Assembly (NCBI GenBank): GCA_030770425.1
Contig: JASJFT010000322.1
Coordinates: forward strand, 1-37,235
Origin: Darksidea phi
Lineage: Eukaryota > Ascomycota > Dothideomycetes > Pleosporales > Lentitheciaceae
DNA: 37,235 nucleotides
Direction: 5' to 3'
A program made the position numbers and the translations under genes. Under the pieces are notes generated by a model. That model was not told the origin of the DNA and did not search any database. It saw nothing but the letters and a program-made list of their open reading frames with translations. This document shows positions 19,754 to 31,622 of the stretch, piece after piece (position 1 is the first letter of the stretch; every line of letters starts with the position of its first letter).

Positions 19754-21509
19754 AGTCTTAGATAGGGCGTAGCACGTACTATAATACTGAGCGGTAGCGA
19801 TAGTAGTCTACCAAGACTCGAGAGCAGCTAGAAACGTAACCCGCTGCCTGCTCAACGTCCCATGAAAACCTCTTCATCAGCGGAGCATTGCACTCCATCC
19901 TCCATCCGTTCGTCAAGTTATGTTCTTTGAATGTTACTATTTTCAACAACTACTACTGTATTCGTGGTTTTGGGCTCCCAACTCAACCCAATTTCATATG
20001 TTCTACGCATTGATGTGGCGCTTAGTGGAGATTCCACGAGCAAGACATTAGCGAGTAAGGTTACATGGCTACTAAGCGTGTAATGTTTCAAAGAATCGTG
20101 CAACGAGTCTATATTGTTATGTGCTACAGTTAGGCAGTCGAAGCCCGCAAGGTTCACAAGGAAGCGAAGCGGCGCATGTTGCCTATATGAAGAAAATTGG
20201 ACTTCGCGAGCCGGCCACTTTACATTTGCGAAGTGGACACTACGGCGACTGCACGCCTTAGGCATCATCTTCGCTGATAGTGCGTTGTCGCCCATCATCG
20301 AGCCTAGCATCCGCATCAACAAACTCTTTAACCGCTAAAACAGTCTGACCAAGATCACCGCTTGACAATATGGTTAAACGTTATTGTACGTCATGTCTCC
20401 AACGATATATTCCTACAAATTCCGCCTCATGTCATTCTCATCCGCAGAACTCTATGCAAGCCTTGTACAGGCGTGACGCTCGAGGAGTGCAGTGAGGAAG
20501 ACGCACAGGTAGCTGAAAACGCTTTGACGACCGGAATTCCTGCAGCTCTCCGCCTTGTTTCCTGACTTCTTTTCAGAATAGTCGAGTCACTACTTTACCC
20601 AGCCTTCGTTCGCGGTACTCGTTCGCTAAGGCACTGCGACCATTACACTAATTTCTATGGGCGGCCATAGAAAGGCCGAAATTAGCAGACCATATTCCCT
20701 ACATTGGGAATAGCATTGAAAAATTGAGCTTTCCCATTTCTGTACGTCAGATTCCGACCTCACCCCCTGAAGAGACTTGCGATATCCTCGTTATATATCG
20801 GGTTAGCTCATATAGCTACCCCTGTACATACTCCTCATATACGTATATAAGCTGCTCTCTTACAGAGCTATCTAATCAACTCAGTTCGGCACATCTACAT
20901 CTCACTGTAGTCTTACACATCCTAGTCGCTCATGTAGCCACGCATATTTACGGTAGCTCAAAGAAAACCTTCCCTATTCGTCCGTCCTTGTAGCGGTTCC
21001 AACTTGGTTTCGAGGACGAAATGTCCGACTCTGAATTTTACTTCCTGGTGTCGCGGGCCCTTTCTGTCACCCTAGGACTGAATGCCTCTTGCCTAGCACT
21101 CAAAAGCATCGAATTTAGCACTTTGTCTGTGTGCTGGAATTAATATGACTTTACCGACCTCCGCTTTTAGCCTTCGTCTCCATTCCACAGCTTCCAAAAG
21201 CTACACAAGCTATGCATGACGATTATATATATTCCTAGAGTCAACGGAGAATGTCTCTTGGAAAATGGAGTGGTACCCTCACTTTGCATTCAGTCTTAGT
21301 CGTATTAAATGGTTGGCATCTTTGGAAGCATAGATTTGAGTCATGTGGGGTGCAGGTGGCGTGGAGAGTAAATTCTCGATTAATCATCATTGAGTTGCTG
21401 AAATGCGATCGGAACGATGGCTATATCGCTGCACTTCTTTAGGGGGCGAAAGTGCTAAGCATTTCGCCTCTGTGTGGGCAGAAGCAAACCAACGATCTTG
21501 CCTAGGCTC
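19754..21509. other. 1.75-kb region without a supported gene
   Basis: A 134-codon minus-strand frame at 19918-20322 has no recognisable domain. The stretch 20700-21030 has LTR-like features: a TATA box, then ATCAACTCAGTTCGGCACAT, ending near TTCGAGGACGAAATG, a sequence reminiscent of a retrotransposon coding end. No second LTR was seen. Confidence 0.35.
20653..20712. repeat. two adjacent hairpins
   Basis: TTCTATGG-GCGG-CCATAGAA (20653-20672) is an 8-bp perfect stem with a 4-nt loop. TATTCCC-TACATT-GGGAATA (20693-20712) is a 7-bp stem. They lie 20 bases apart, upstream of an AT-rich stretch holding GTATATAAGC near 20843. They may mark the edge of a transposon or solo LTR. Confidence 0.55.
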
Positions 21510-22993
21510 TTACTTAATACACAAAGTTTCGTAGAAATCTTGGGTATAATGATCTATGCCACAAGATTTCTCAACGAGCACCTGAATGAGTTCACTCAAT
21601 CGCTCCCAATCGCTCTCATTTTCTGACCACACGTTTTCCCGGAACTTCCACGGACGGCGGTTATGGACCCAGAATGGACTGCTAACTGGGTAGGAAAGAT
21701 CGGAAGGATTGATACATTTGAGGGAGGGGCAATCCAAGAGGTGTTTGAAAACCTCGTTCCAGGTTCCAGATGTCAAGACCACATCTTCGAGCCATATTGC
21801 TTCTATATTTGCTAAGTGATCGACGGATAGTGAGAGCAGTTTCACTAGTCCATGGCTTGAAATGGTGGCGCGGTTCAAGAAAATATTCTCAAGTCTACTT
21901 CCATCTGCTTGCCGTTCGCAACCGAGGGGTTGTGTGCCGACTAGCCCAAGAGATTGCAGGTTCCGACAACGACCGACGAGCTCCCATACTTCACCTGCAT
22001 ATTCAGTATTCGGGTATTTCCCTTGAAGATTTGAATAGCTGAAGCCCTCCCACCCCGATTCATTGGTCCAGTCGATACCCCGTGTATATTCTATGCGCCC
22101 ATGTGGTCCTGTCCTATCACTGGATTCGAGATAAAGATGTTCCAGGCGGTCCAGCATTCGACCGGATAGTGTGTTGCCAAGAACAGCAAAGTCGTAAGTG
22201 TAGGGAAGCATCAGCCGGAGGTAAGTGAGGTGTTCGAACTTATTAGTTGGGGAAGCCAAGATGGTGACAAGGCAATCCCTGAGTTCCCCGACCATGCTGA
22301 GATCAACATACTGGGTAGTAGCATCCTCAAGATATAGGGTATTTCCACTGTATCAGGCTTCCCTCAAGTTGATAACCAATGACTTCAGTTTTGGGATCGC
22401 AAAGAGAGCCTTCGGCAGTTCTCGCAGGAACACACGGGAGAACTCTCGCCTTCCGGGCCAGGAGCCCTGCTCAGAGTCAAAGATGCTCTTGATTTCCCAA
22501 GGAAATTCGTGGTCGGCGCTGAGAGCTCGATCTCCAAGTTCGACACGTACGTGTTTGATCAATGGCGCCAGGGTTCCCTTTTGTTCCTTGAACAACTTTC
22601 GCATCAATGTATAGTGTCTTTTTCGAGCGCTCGTAAAACAGCATTTTTATGCTGGAAGGAAACGCGACTCACGGCCCAGTAGAAGTCTCTGTAGACAAGA
22701 CGAAGCTGCATGTATTCTCATACACGATCCTTGTCTTCGCGGAGTATCTTCCTCACGACGTCGAATAAATGTGATTCTCATTCTGAATTTTCAAGGTGCT
22801 GCATGTCGGTCTCAGACCAGTAGCGGCGGCGTCCGTATTCCTTGACATCTATGTGCTCGATTAGATGAGAAAATATCTGTTTGTTCTTAGCGATGAGTAT
22901 CAGCATTTGCCGGGAAAGCATGAACACCACATCAAACACATCAAGAGGAAGCTTTTGAAAGTAAGAGGTTCGTGTTTCGGATGCTGCCGTCAT
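21510..22993 (-). pseudogene. F-box/LRR-like protein gene, disabled
   Basis: From ATG 22993 the frame starts MTAASETRTSYFQKLPLDVF; LPLDVFDVVF resembles an F-box helix. The same strand then keeps coding character to 21510, with leucine-rich segments such as LTYLRLMLPYTYDF, LDRLEHLYLESS and RNLQSLGLVGTQPL. These fit the usual fungal arrangement of an F-box followed by irregular leucine-rich repeats (SCF substrate adaptor). Lesions: TGA at 22778-22780, a second TGA near 22726, a one-base frame change near 22612-22616, and TGA at 22353-22355; each TGA is followed by in-frame family-like sequence. All three stops can come from CGA by a C-to-T change. The 3' part, 261 codons after ATG 22295, is intact. 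Confidence 0.75.
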
Positions 22994-24700
22994 ATTTATC
23001 TAAGCGAGGGCTAAACTGAAAAGAATAAACCTGTAATCCGCCACTGCAGAACCATACCTCAGACCAACCCATCCCCGCAATCTCCATGCACTATACGACT
23101 GGCAACAATCAGACCAGAGTTTTTATTCAAGAATACTCACTTTCAGACGTAGGTCTGGCGCCGACAAGCTACATAAACGTGAGCAACTATTAGCAAGAAG
23201 AGGATAGTTAGCGCGAGAGAGGAGAGGATGCTGGTGTTGAAAGCTGAGGAGAAGCTTTGGGGTAAATGCGGGTTGTGCTACATTGGGATGTCGTTGGGTT
23301 GAGGAAAGGCGAGGTTGCGAGATTGAAGTGGGAACTCGATGTTTTTTTACCACACTAAGATGGCTTACATGCGCAATCAATGGTGTGCGAGGAACAGTTC
23401 GTGGAGTTCTGCCTTTTATATAAGTTGTTGATAGATCTCGCGCGACACGAGACGGGCCGATGGCGTTTCCGGGGGCTCCGCGCGCTACAGAATGGCAACA
23501 CATCACTCAGCACCACCTGCAGGTATCACATCAACTCCAGTTTCTCTCCAACACGTAACATGCCTCTGTGCTTTGACTATCTATCAGCCTTGTTAATGTA
23601 TAATATCGCATGTAGCTGCTAGTCTGAGCGAACCCGACGTCCCTAGGGATCCCGCGCTCTTCAACCCCGACCACCGCAACCACGAACAGCACGACCGCAG
23701 CGGAACACCACCTCGTCGCAGCTATCATACCACCACACCACTTGAAAGAAGACGTCATACCCGCGCTGCACAACCATAGCACATGTCTCAACCTCTAAGC
23801 GCTCACGACCCAACACACGCGAGTTGACGAAACGCACCCCTAGACCAAGAAGACCATCTGTTGGTGCATAACCCTGCTTCCCGGGGTCGGCGAGTGGGCC
23901 ACAAATGCATTACATTCCCAAGCGGCATTAAGGCACGCGCAGATGCGGCCTACGATGTTCTTCTACGCGCAAAATTTTGCGCTATACCGGGCGACCTCGC
24001 AGACGCGGAAGTAGACGGTGCATCGGACAAGCAGCTCGAGTACTTGTGGAGGACGTTGAGATGACCCGCGCGTGAGGAAGATGGAACAAGCGCATCGCGA
24101 TATATGTCGGAAAGTTGTGGATAAAGTCAGTATGAGTAGGGCGCAAGAACAGGTGGCAAGGGGCATTGGGAGGGAGAGTAAGGTAAGGCGCGCGTGGATG
24201 ATACGCATACCGCGCAGATACTATGCCTAAAAGGTAGAATACTAGGGGGCTGAGGCACGTGGTTCCTGATGATGATGAGGACGAGGAGAAGGATGAGAAC
24301 GACGATGATGACGATGGGAACACTTGGGCATGACGTTAAAAGAGAGATTATGAGAGGATGTACATTGAGGCAGGGACAGTGGTCAAGCGGAGCGATTTAG
24401 AAGGATCGCAAGGTTTTTGGTCGAGCTTCTCTGAGCTTACATTTTGGGGACGGCCGAAGGAGAGTCGGTAAAAGGCGGGACGAAATCGACAAAAGGTCTG
24501 GGAGTTTCCAGATTGAAGGAACTTGTGAAGAACCTGCAATACCTATGAGTGATGGGCGGTAAACGGAAAGCCTTTATGGTGGAAGTTGTTCCATTGCTTA
24601 TAGTACAACGAATCTCCTCTTTTCTTCCAACCCAGATCTGAAGAACGGTCCATCGTCACCATTTTCATATTTTAACGATAACTTCCAACCATCCGCCACT
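22994..24700. other. 1.7-kb region, possible decayed coding fragment
   Basis: Around 23640-24064 the plus strand has GC-rich, protein-like sequence (ending AAYDVLLRAKFCAIPGDL...LWRTLR), preceded by a segment vaguely like a SANT/Myb helix, but no start and no family could be fixed. Elsewhere only unconvincing frames. Confidence 0.35.
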
Positions 24701-26690
24701 CTAATCCACCCTTGGTGCTACCGAACAGCCCCTTAGTAGCACCATAGGCAAAGCGCGCAACTCTGACTTGTCGTCGGGTGGAGGACTGAAGTATGAAATG
24801 TCCCTAGTATGGCAACCATACACATTTCTATTCTTCGAGCCCATACTCATTGCAGCGAAAACATCCAAAGTTACTCTGCGAGCTCTACCTTGTAACACTA
24901 ACATCGAACAAGGAAACAATTCATCCCAAGTTTTGGCCCTTATACAATGCCTAGCGCGGACATCCACAACTTCGGCAACCCACTCTTCGACAGCGAAATC
25001 CAGATTCGTTATCTCTTGGATGAGAAGCATGTTAGACCCTGATTCTTGAACCGTGGGGCCCGAGTATAGAGCGCCCACCGTGCCATCAAATGACACTCAA
25101 GACCATGTATCCTTTGCCGGCAGTGTACCAGACCAAATCTTGAAGCAGCAAGTCTGACCACAAGGCAAGAATGGAAGTAAAGCCCGTACGGTATCGTATA
25201 ATATTGATGGGACCGGGCAAGGCAACAAGTCGATCTTGGAAGTACGTTAGAGACGAGCTTGTATACGCCAAGCGGAGGTAGGCCACGGTTGATAGAAGCT
25301 TCAGTGTTCATTGTCTGGCGCTGGCTTTTTTAACGTCTATAGCGAGGTCTTGTGTGGCGTGAGTACTGACGTACGTCGCTTATGGTAACTTCCTGCAGGG
25401 GCCGCCTCCGTAGCCTCCCGCTTTAAGCACTGCCAGGCTATGTCTGGGTTCACGAAGTGAAGGGGCCCATGGCCCGAGGACATGCTCTTGGAAAACTCAG
25501 GCGCCACTACGTAGGAATCTAACTTCGCTGGTCTCAGCTTCCTGAGCTTGAGGGCCGCTGTAAGAGGTGGGTCGATCACCCCATTCCTTCACGGATACGC
25601 CACCGCTGTGGGCGTACACTGGGTCACTTTTTTCTGTACCCAAGAAACATGGCCTAGAACAAAGGAGATTTCGACGCCTGAAGCAGTTTTCAGAGCTATC
25701 CTTTGCGGCAAGAGTCTGGACTGTGCAGACCGCGTTTCGAAAAACGCCGCCCATAATAGCCGATTCGTGTGCCCAGTCATCGTTAGACTGTTGGATAATG
25801 CACAGCGAATCAGTCCAGAGGTACGAGTGGCCTAGTCGGCGTGCAAAGAACACGGCATCTTGAAACTTTTGTTAAGGTCTGCGAGGTCGATGTGGCGGTA
25901 TAACTGATCGGCGTTGGATTTCAGTAAACAAATAGTAGGCTTCTTCCTCCAGCAATGGGATAAGGAGAGGTATTTTGGGCTGTCTCTGAGTGGCCTATGG
26001 TATCGCAGACTCGAAGTTTCCCGCCCGATGCAAATCCACAAATATCCGAGGTAGTTGCCATTGGCTAGAGTTTGCAACTCGGCACAAGCTGGGGGCTGAT
26101 GCAAGCACTCATTCAACCATTGTTTAGGAAGCTCAATAATTGCAGCCCAAGGCATTGTAACGGATACTTGGGCCGCATGTGGACTTGTGGTTGGATCGGG
26201 ATCAGCCAATCAGTTTTCGTTAATAGTCGTGCCGTCAGCAACCGTTTTGCTATGCGACCATCTCTGGATACTAAATGTACCCATGGCTATCCAATGCATA
26301 TTTTCCCCTTCTTCCGTTCCCAGTCTTAGATCCGAGATAGTTCGTATTGGATCCGGATCTGAGCGATTTCCTTGCTTCCTACTCGACACTAGCGTCAACA
26401 AGATCGGTCGATTTTTTTTCTGTGGTAATGTTTTTCTCGAATCCAGCTCTTATGTTGCGCGCCGTCCGTCATAAGCAAAAATGACAGCCTGTCTGATAGC
26501 TGGCCTGTAGCTCCCCAAGAGTTTGGAAGTGGGGTAGAAGATGTCGAAGCTTTGAACGTAATTCCTCGCATAGAGAACAGAGGACATGCTCGGTGACGAC
26601 GTCGTGCGCGTTCGAGTCATCCTAGTGGCATATCACCGCACCACGTATATCAGACAAAGCTGAGTCTTGGTTGGGCTGCGGGAAAGCCAT
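24701..26690 (-). pseudogene. HET-domain (heterokaryon incompatibility) gene, heavily disabled
   Basis: Starts at ATG 26690 (MAFPQPNQDSALSDIRGAV) with the N-terminal cysteine motif of HET proteins (LCSLCEEL...ASYQTGCHFCL). The HET core follows: YLSLSHCW, then LGHSYLWTDSLCIIQQSNDDWAHESAIMG in another frame after a one-base shift near 25853, then DIAWQC-type and SLTYFQDRLVALPG segments (about 25190-25290). The conserved TWSWAS/VDG motif reads TW-S-stop-V-SFDG at about 25095-25115, the Trp being TGG to TGA. TAG and TGA stops occur in the N-terminal part. The C-terminal 131 codons (25096-24701) are open. Intact HET proteins trigger programmed cell death on contact with incompatible partners; this copy cannot encode one. 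Confidence 0.88.
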
Positions 26691-26789
26691 GTCGTCGCTG
26701 TTACGACCAGAGTCCTCACTCAGGTACGGGGTACAGTGGGCGCCCTCGGTACAAGAAGAAATAACTTAACTGGGATAGCTAGAAATGGT

Positions 26790-26870
26790 TGGGTATTTAG
26801 TTTGAGTTTGTAGAGTAGGAGTCTCTTTTATAAGGTCCGTACAAAATATAGTAGAAGTTTATATATAATA
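26790..26870 (-). repeat. dispersed repeat fragment, RIP-altered partner of 1400-1484
   Basis: The reverse complement aligns with 1400-1484. In the block ending CGGACC this copy has A/T where the other has G/C (GTGTTTCGTG versus ATATTTTGTA). It directly abuts the fragment at 26877-26979, so the two may belong to one composite element. Confidence 0.65.
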
Positions 26871-26876
26871 ATGGAG

Positions 26877-26979
26877 CTTCTTGCGTTTCAAGGTATTTGG
26901 GACGAAATGCCTTTGTATGTTACCTTTTTGGGTTATTCCGCGAGTTTGACGATGCGATGGCTGCTACTCATTCGATAGG
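26877..26979 (-). repeat. dispersed repeat copy C (5' half only)
   Basis: The reverse complement starts TATCGAATGAGTAGCAGCC and follows copy 31409-31622 through ACCTTGAAACGCAAGAAG, then diverges. It is closer to 31409-31622 than to 19542-19753, so little RIP has affected it. Confidence 0.9.
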
Positions 26980-27554
26980 GGCTCTTTATATCTCTAGAGA
27001 ATTTAGTATACTAAATAAACTAATCTAACTAGAAAGCTAAGTCTTAGATAAGTCATATAATAAAAGCAAATAAGGAAAAGGTAAAATAGAAGGGCTAAAT
27101 GGGAATCGAATCCTAATAGATTGAGCGACTATCTCTCGTATAATAGAGGCTCAATCCTTTTCTCCACCTGTAGTGGGAAGATATGTGAAGCTCAGAATTG
27201 AGTATATTGCGGTACCTATGTAGTGCATGTAGAGGAGAGGGCAAGGCCCCTTATATACAGGTGAATAGAGAGGAATAGGAACGTACAGGGGTGCGTTCCG
27301 GCGCAACAAGGTAGCCACCGTCAGGGCCTAGCTTCCATGGAGCATCGTCCTTTTATGCGCACTACCTATGCCTCCATAACAAGCGAAGCTGATAAGGAAG
27401 GTGTGTGATACAATCCGGCGCGACGAGTTTGTGGGTAGCTGAACCGATAATTCTTTTGATTCAAACAACGATATCGTCTACCTTTCTTCCCCTCTCTACG
27501 TGAAAATGGCTCCTGTTCCAGGTGGCACGGACGGACCGTTATCCGCAATGGCCA
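26980..27554. other. AT-rich intergenic region
   Basis: No gene. A GGATTCGATTCCC motif on the minus strand near 27113 looks like a tRNA B box, but the flanks do not form a T arm or acceptor stem, so no tRNA is called. Confidence 0.4.
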
Positions 27555-29964
27555 TCATACAGAGCCTCGGCTTGGGACTCTTCCCCATCCATAAAGATAG
27601 AGAGGGAAGATATCTAGTATGGAGCGTACTGCGTGGCCTAATTCGCCTCCAACCATAGCCAAGAGACTTACCACAGACACTACGCCGGTTAACAGAATGG
27701 TTATTGCAGCTTTAAAGCCGACACCCAACTGCGTATTAATCCAAAGGAGCGTGATAGTAGGAACGAGACATCCAAGAGCGAATATGAGCCCTGTAAGAGG
27801 GTTTTGGTGAAGATCTGACCGGAACACTTTTGCTGCAAGACTCAGCATTTTACGGAGTGCCCACTTGACGAAAACATGTGTCGGTATCTGCTCTTCGATG
27901 CCAGGCTCTTTCCGTATATCATTGCCCCACGTCCTTCTGAGCCTTACTACAAACATACTCCGGATGAGCAGTCTTATGCCGTAAGAGGTGCACATAAGGA
28001 TCACGCAGGTGGCGATAAATGCTGAAAGCGGAGCCGGTTCTTCCAACTCACGAACTTGCATACTGAAAAGGCTAGCGGCGAAGGTGAGAGGGATGTAGAC
28101 AAAGGCAAGTTCCGTTAATTTGGCCACACCTTCGGCTTCTGCTATGCCCCTTTTGCTTTCAAGAATTGACATCTCGGCTCGTAAAGCTTCATGAGCTTTT
28201 TCGGTTTGGTCGATTAATTTATTGAGCTTTCTGGTCAAACCTTCAACAAGTCCCGTGATGGACGTAAGTTGATTACAATCGATCCACGTCTGGAAGTCAT
28301 CCAAAGACTGCTTAATATCTGGGAGTTCTCCCTGGTAGCTCTTGATGAAATCTCGCCAGTGGACCAACAATTCCTGCATCGTAGCATCATCCGACGAACC
28401 CAGCGCTATGTCGCTAAGTGCGACGCTGAGCAGGCGGAGAAAGTTATGCATGTCGTTTGTCACAACCCGTAGAAGGGCGGCAATTACAGCATCAGTGTTT
28501 TCGTAATGTTCCTCAATTTCCGAATTTTTCAACCAGAGCTGAATATCTTGACTTGTTGTCATGGTCTGTCCAAGGAACTTTCTCACGCTGTCATAGTCCG
28601 ATTCTTCCCACTGTTCGCGCAACGAGGCCTTTGGAGGTGGTGACCGAGGGTAGATGTGATCAAACGGTTGTATGGTTTCCTGATTCTCTGTTTTGCTTCG
28701 TCTCGAAGTTGTCGTGCGTGACACAAGTGGTAAAGGATCGAGAAGGAGCACCACTGTTGGAGTGTAAGCTTCGAGTTAGAGGGCATTTCAGAACACATTA
28801 CATACTAATGTCTTGCCCCTCATCAGCCATGCGACAGATGGTCACTCGTTCTTCCAAACTTGCAGGGATCAGCTTTCCCTCACGCTGTAGACGACGGTCC
28901 GGAATTGCAGAGAGATGTCTTTCTCCTCGAGAAATGTTGCTTTGTCGCTCAACATCGTGTATCATTCGCTCTGCTTCGGCACCATCACCGTACTTTCCTT
29001 GATCTTCCCATCGTGCATGAGTGGACTTCCTCAATTTATTTAACTGATCCAGGGGTATCTGATCGGTTTTTCTGTGAACCGGCCTGAACCATCGAAGAGA
29101 TATGAAGTTCTTCTCCTTGGTAAGTGATATCCATGTTGCTGGGTCGCTGTCGGATAGGTCGGTATCGTTTTTCCGGTCATAACCGTATTTTGATTTGATA
29201 AGGTGCTTAGCAAACATCTCTGGATCCAGAGTAAAAGCTGAGTCAAGGGCTAACATGAATTCAGATGTTATATCCTCGACCATTATGAAGCGAGCATGTG
29301 TTCGACTTGGGTGGTCCTTGATTGAGTGCAGAAATTCTCGCGGGTTGAATCCTTTCGAGCTCTCGTATGTTTTAACTTGCTTGCATCTTACTTTTTGACC
29401 AGAGAAGTAATCCATTATGGTTATTTTACCGGACTTGATAGTTCCTTGTCGAAGCAAAATGTTCAGGTGCGGCAATAACGGCACCAACTTCTCGACTCGC
29501 TGAACAAAGTTTAGAGGGCTCTGCCGATTCGAAGGCACTATCTCCCTTCTCTTCCGTCTGGTGCGCTGGTTATCGCTAGGAGATGGAGTATTTCCCGGAT
29601 GCTTTTTAACTTTGTGCATACTGTCTCTTGACGAAAGAAGGTTTTCTGGGGTGGCCTGCTGTGGTGGTATTGCGCGGTTTCGGTCATTAGAGGGCGATAA
29701 AGCGGGCTCTATAGTATCTAGACCTTGCTTTTCGTTTCCAGGAGGTGGTAGTGGGGTCACTGGAGGGGTTGACACAGCCTTTGCCCTATATTGCTGGGCT
29801 TCTTCACTATTGGGTGACGGTTGAGGAACGTCTGTGAACGATGGAATTGTAGGGTCCGAATGTGAGGAAGCGATTTCTCTCTCAGGAAGCTCATGCTCGC
29901 CGTGGGCATTCACGGAATGATGCCCAGTCGTGTTGCTATGAGCACTGCTTGAGTCGGATCCCAT
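27555..29964 (-). CDS. CorA-like membrane protein, two exons, intact
   Basis: Exon 1 29964-28806 and exon 2 28753-27555, with a 52-bp intron (GTATGT...CCAACAG), give 785 aa. The ATG has a good context (CACCATGGG). Residues 1-150 are low-complexity and Pro/Ser-rich. A cytosolic region follows (VMVEDI-type core: HARFIMVEDITSEFMLALD; helical NTDAVIAALLRVVTNDMHNF), then a coiled coil (TRKLNKLIDQTEKAHEALRA) and a CorA-like pair: TM1 ELAFVYIPLTFAASLFSMQ (about 600-619) and TM2 PLSAFIATCVILMCTSYGIRLL (about 628-650). Two more hydrophobic segments lie at about 708-726 and 735-756, beyond the normal CorA topology. There is no GMN; LFSMQ stands at the pore-loop position. The function is probably membrane-associated signalling or transport, not proven magnesium uptake. 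Confidence 0.88.
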
Positions 29965-30386
29965 GGTGAGCTCTAATGCCCGTTGAATAACGCAAAATCT
30001 TTCCCGGCTACCGAACTGGGAGGCAACAAGACTTCGGTTCGCGGCTCATAGAAAGGCGTTTGGGCTCGCTCCATGGCTTATGGGTTTATTCGCTCACTCG
30101 TATTAATGGAATTCGTGGCTCGAATCAGCACCCTTGCCTCTAGTACTTGGCGTCGGTCTAACCCCTTCTTATCAACGGAGGGCGCGATCCGGGTCTTCGC
30201 ATCGTCCGACGATCTCCGATTGGTAATATATACGCGTCATATGAGACCTACTCTATAGTAGGGTGGTAGCTCAATAAAGCATGAACTGCGTTGTCCATGA
30301 GTGGGTGTATTAAGTCGTCATTTCCGCGCAGAGCTGATTTCCCGGTTTCATTTTATACGCAGAATATTTGATTCATCACAATTGCA
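29965..30386. other. divergent promoter region between the CorA-like and Fig1-like genes
   Basis: The two genes are head to head about 420 bp apart. No other gene is seen; an AT-rich stretch lies near 30350-30386 before the Fig1-like start. Confidence 0.5.
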
Positions 30387-31287
30387 ATGCTTCCATACCT
30401 TTCGTATCATCATAGCTTAATGATGCTTATAATCATTGCTGAATTGTTTACGAGTATGTTCCATACCACACACTATTCTCTTCGAGATCTATTAAATCTG
30501 ATCTTGTTTCTCCTCCAGCGTTGTTACTTGCAGGATGCTCATCTCCGATGTTGCGAAATATCTACGTGCTGTCTTATTCATACCGGCACTTGCCTCAAAC
30601 AGACCCTGAGGCAACTGTAAACCCCAATCTGGCATCAATCTGGCTAGAACTCGCACAAAATCCACAGCTGGAAGTACGAGCAGGATATTTCTCTATCTGC
30701 GCCTCACTTTCGGATGGATCCAGCTGGCAATGCGCAAACAATGCCGAAAACCTGAGGCGGGTTATTGGCAATACTAGCGATCCATTCGACTTAATCTTAA
30801 ACGCATCCCATTTTCGCAGCACCATCATCTTTCCAGGACTTCTGTAAGCACATTTCCTCACAGCTCCGCAACGATCCTGACAGTAGGATTTAGTATTACT
30901 GCTGCTGCGCTCCTCTTCATCGCCTTCCTGGGCTTCTCCACCTTTCCTGGATGGCATGTAGAAACAACGGAGACCGGTTCAGAAGTAGACGTGAAACCAT
31001 TCCCTTCTAAGAACGCCACCAAACTGTGCACGGGAGTTATACACTTGTCATTTTTCTTGTATCTTATATCCGCCGTCTGGCAGCATGCGGTAGCGGCCGC
31101 GGCGGGGAATGCTGTGGAATACGCTGTAAATGGATACATCAGCGTCTCAGTAGGGTCGGCGGCGGCTGCGTTTGTTTGGTTAGCTTTCGCACTCTCCTTC
31201 ATTGTGCTACTGGGGACCGCAATAATGATTGCGTCGATTTTTACGTTAAATAACTTGCCCGAGCACTCCGAATCTGTCAGCGAATAA
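30387..31287 (+). CDS. Fig1-like protein (calcium regulator / membrane fusion family)
   Basis: Three exons, 30387-30453, 30519-30843 and 30894-31287, give 261 aa with all phases closing. Introns are GTATGT...CCTCCAG (65 bp) and GTAAGC...CTGACAGTAGGATTTAG (50 bp). The protein has an N-terminal hydrophobic anchor (LMMLIIIAELFTTLLLAGC), the extracellular Fig1 motif EVRAGYFSICAS...WQC, then three membrane segments (ITAAALLFIAFLGF; LCTGVIHLSFFLYLISAVW; AAAFVWLAFALSFIVLLGTA). This is the four-helix, claudin-like topology of Fig1, a component of low-affinity calcium uptake that acts in mating-cell fusion in yeasts and filamentous ascomycetes. No lesion is seen. The second intron is the best reading; the shorter acceptor would leave a 20-nt intron. 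Confidence 0.88.
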
Positions 31288-31408
31288 CATCAACCTGTTC
31301 CCTCGATCCTATATAAGCATTGATATTCTAAGTCGCTCTTTATTTAGTTACTATATCGGCAAAAGATTCGCTACTAGTTGGCGAGGCTGGCAGGTAGTCT
31401 ATGCCCGT

Positions 31409-31622
31409 TATCGAATGAGTAGTAGCCATCGCGTCGTCAAACTCGCGGAATAACCCAAAAAGGTAACATAAAAGGCATTTCGTTCCGAATACCTTGAAAC
31501 GCAAGAAGGTTGTTAGTTGCAGTCATTACCTGTGATTGCCTGAGGTGTCACGGCATGACTGCGAGGGCAACGGCCCGAGCCTTATGAAAGGGGGCGAGCC
31601 GTATACCGTGGGAAAAAGGCTA
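31409..31622 (+). repeat. dispersed repeat copy B (least altered)
   Basis: Begins TATCGAATGAGTAGTAGCC and ends near the GTATACCGTGGG motif. It retains the C and G residues that are T and A in 19542-19753, so it approximates the ancestral sequence. Non-coding. Confidence 0.9.

Noticed and set aside
19918..20322. 134-codon minus-strand frame
   Set aside because: No domain, no splice support, and it lies in repeat-rich DNA; could be chance.
23123..23506. 127-codon minus-strand frame
   Set aside because: Low-complexity Ser/Pro/His/Arg composition with no conserved feature.
27095..27170. tRNA-like segment (GGATTCGATTCCC on the minus strand)
   Set aside because: The T stem does not pair and no acceptor or anticodon arm can be formed.
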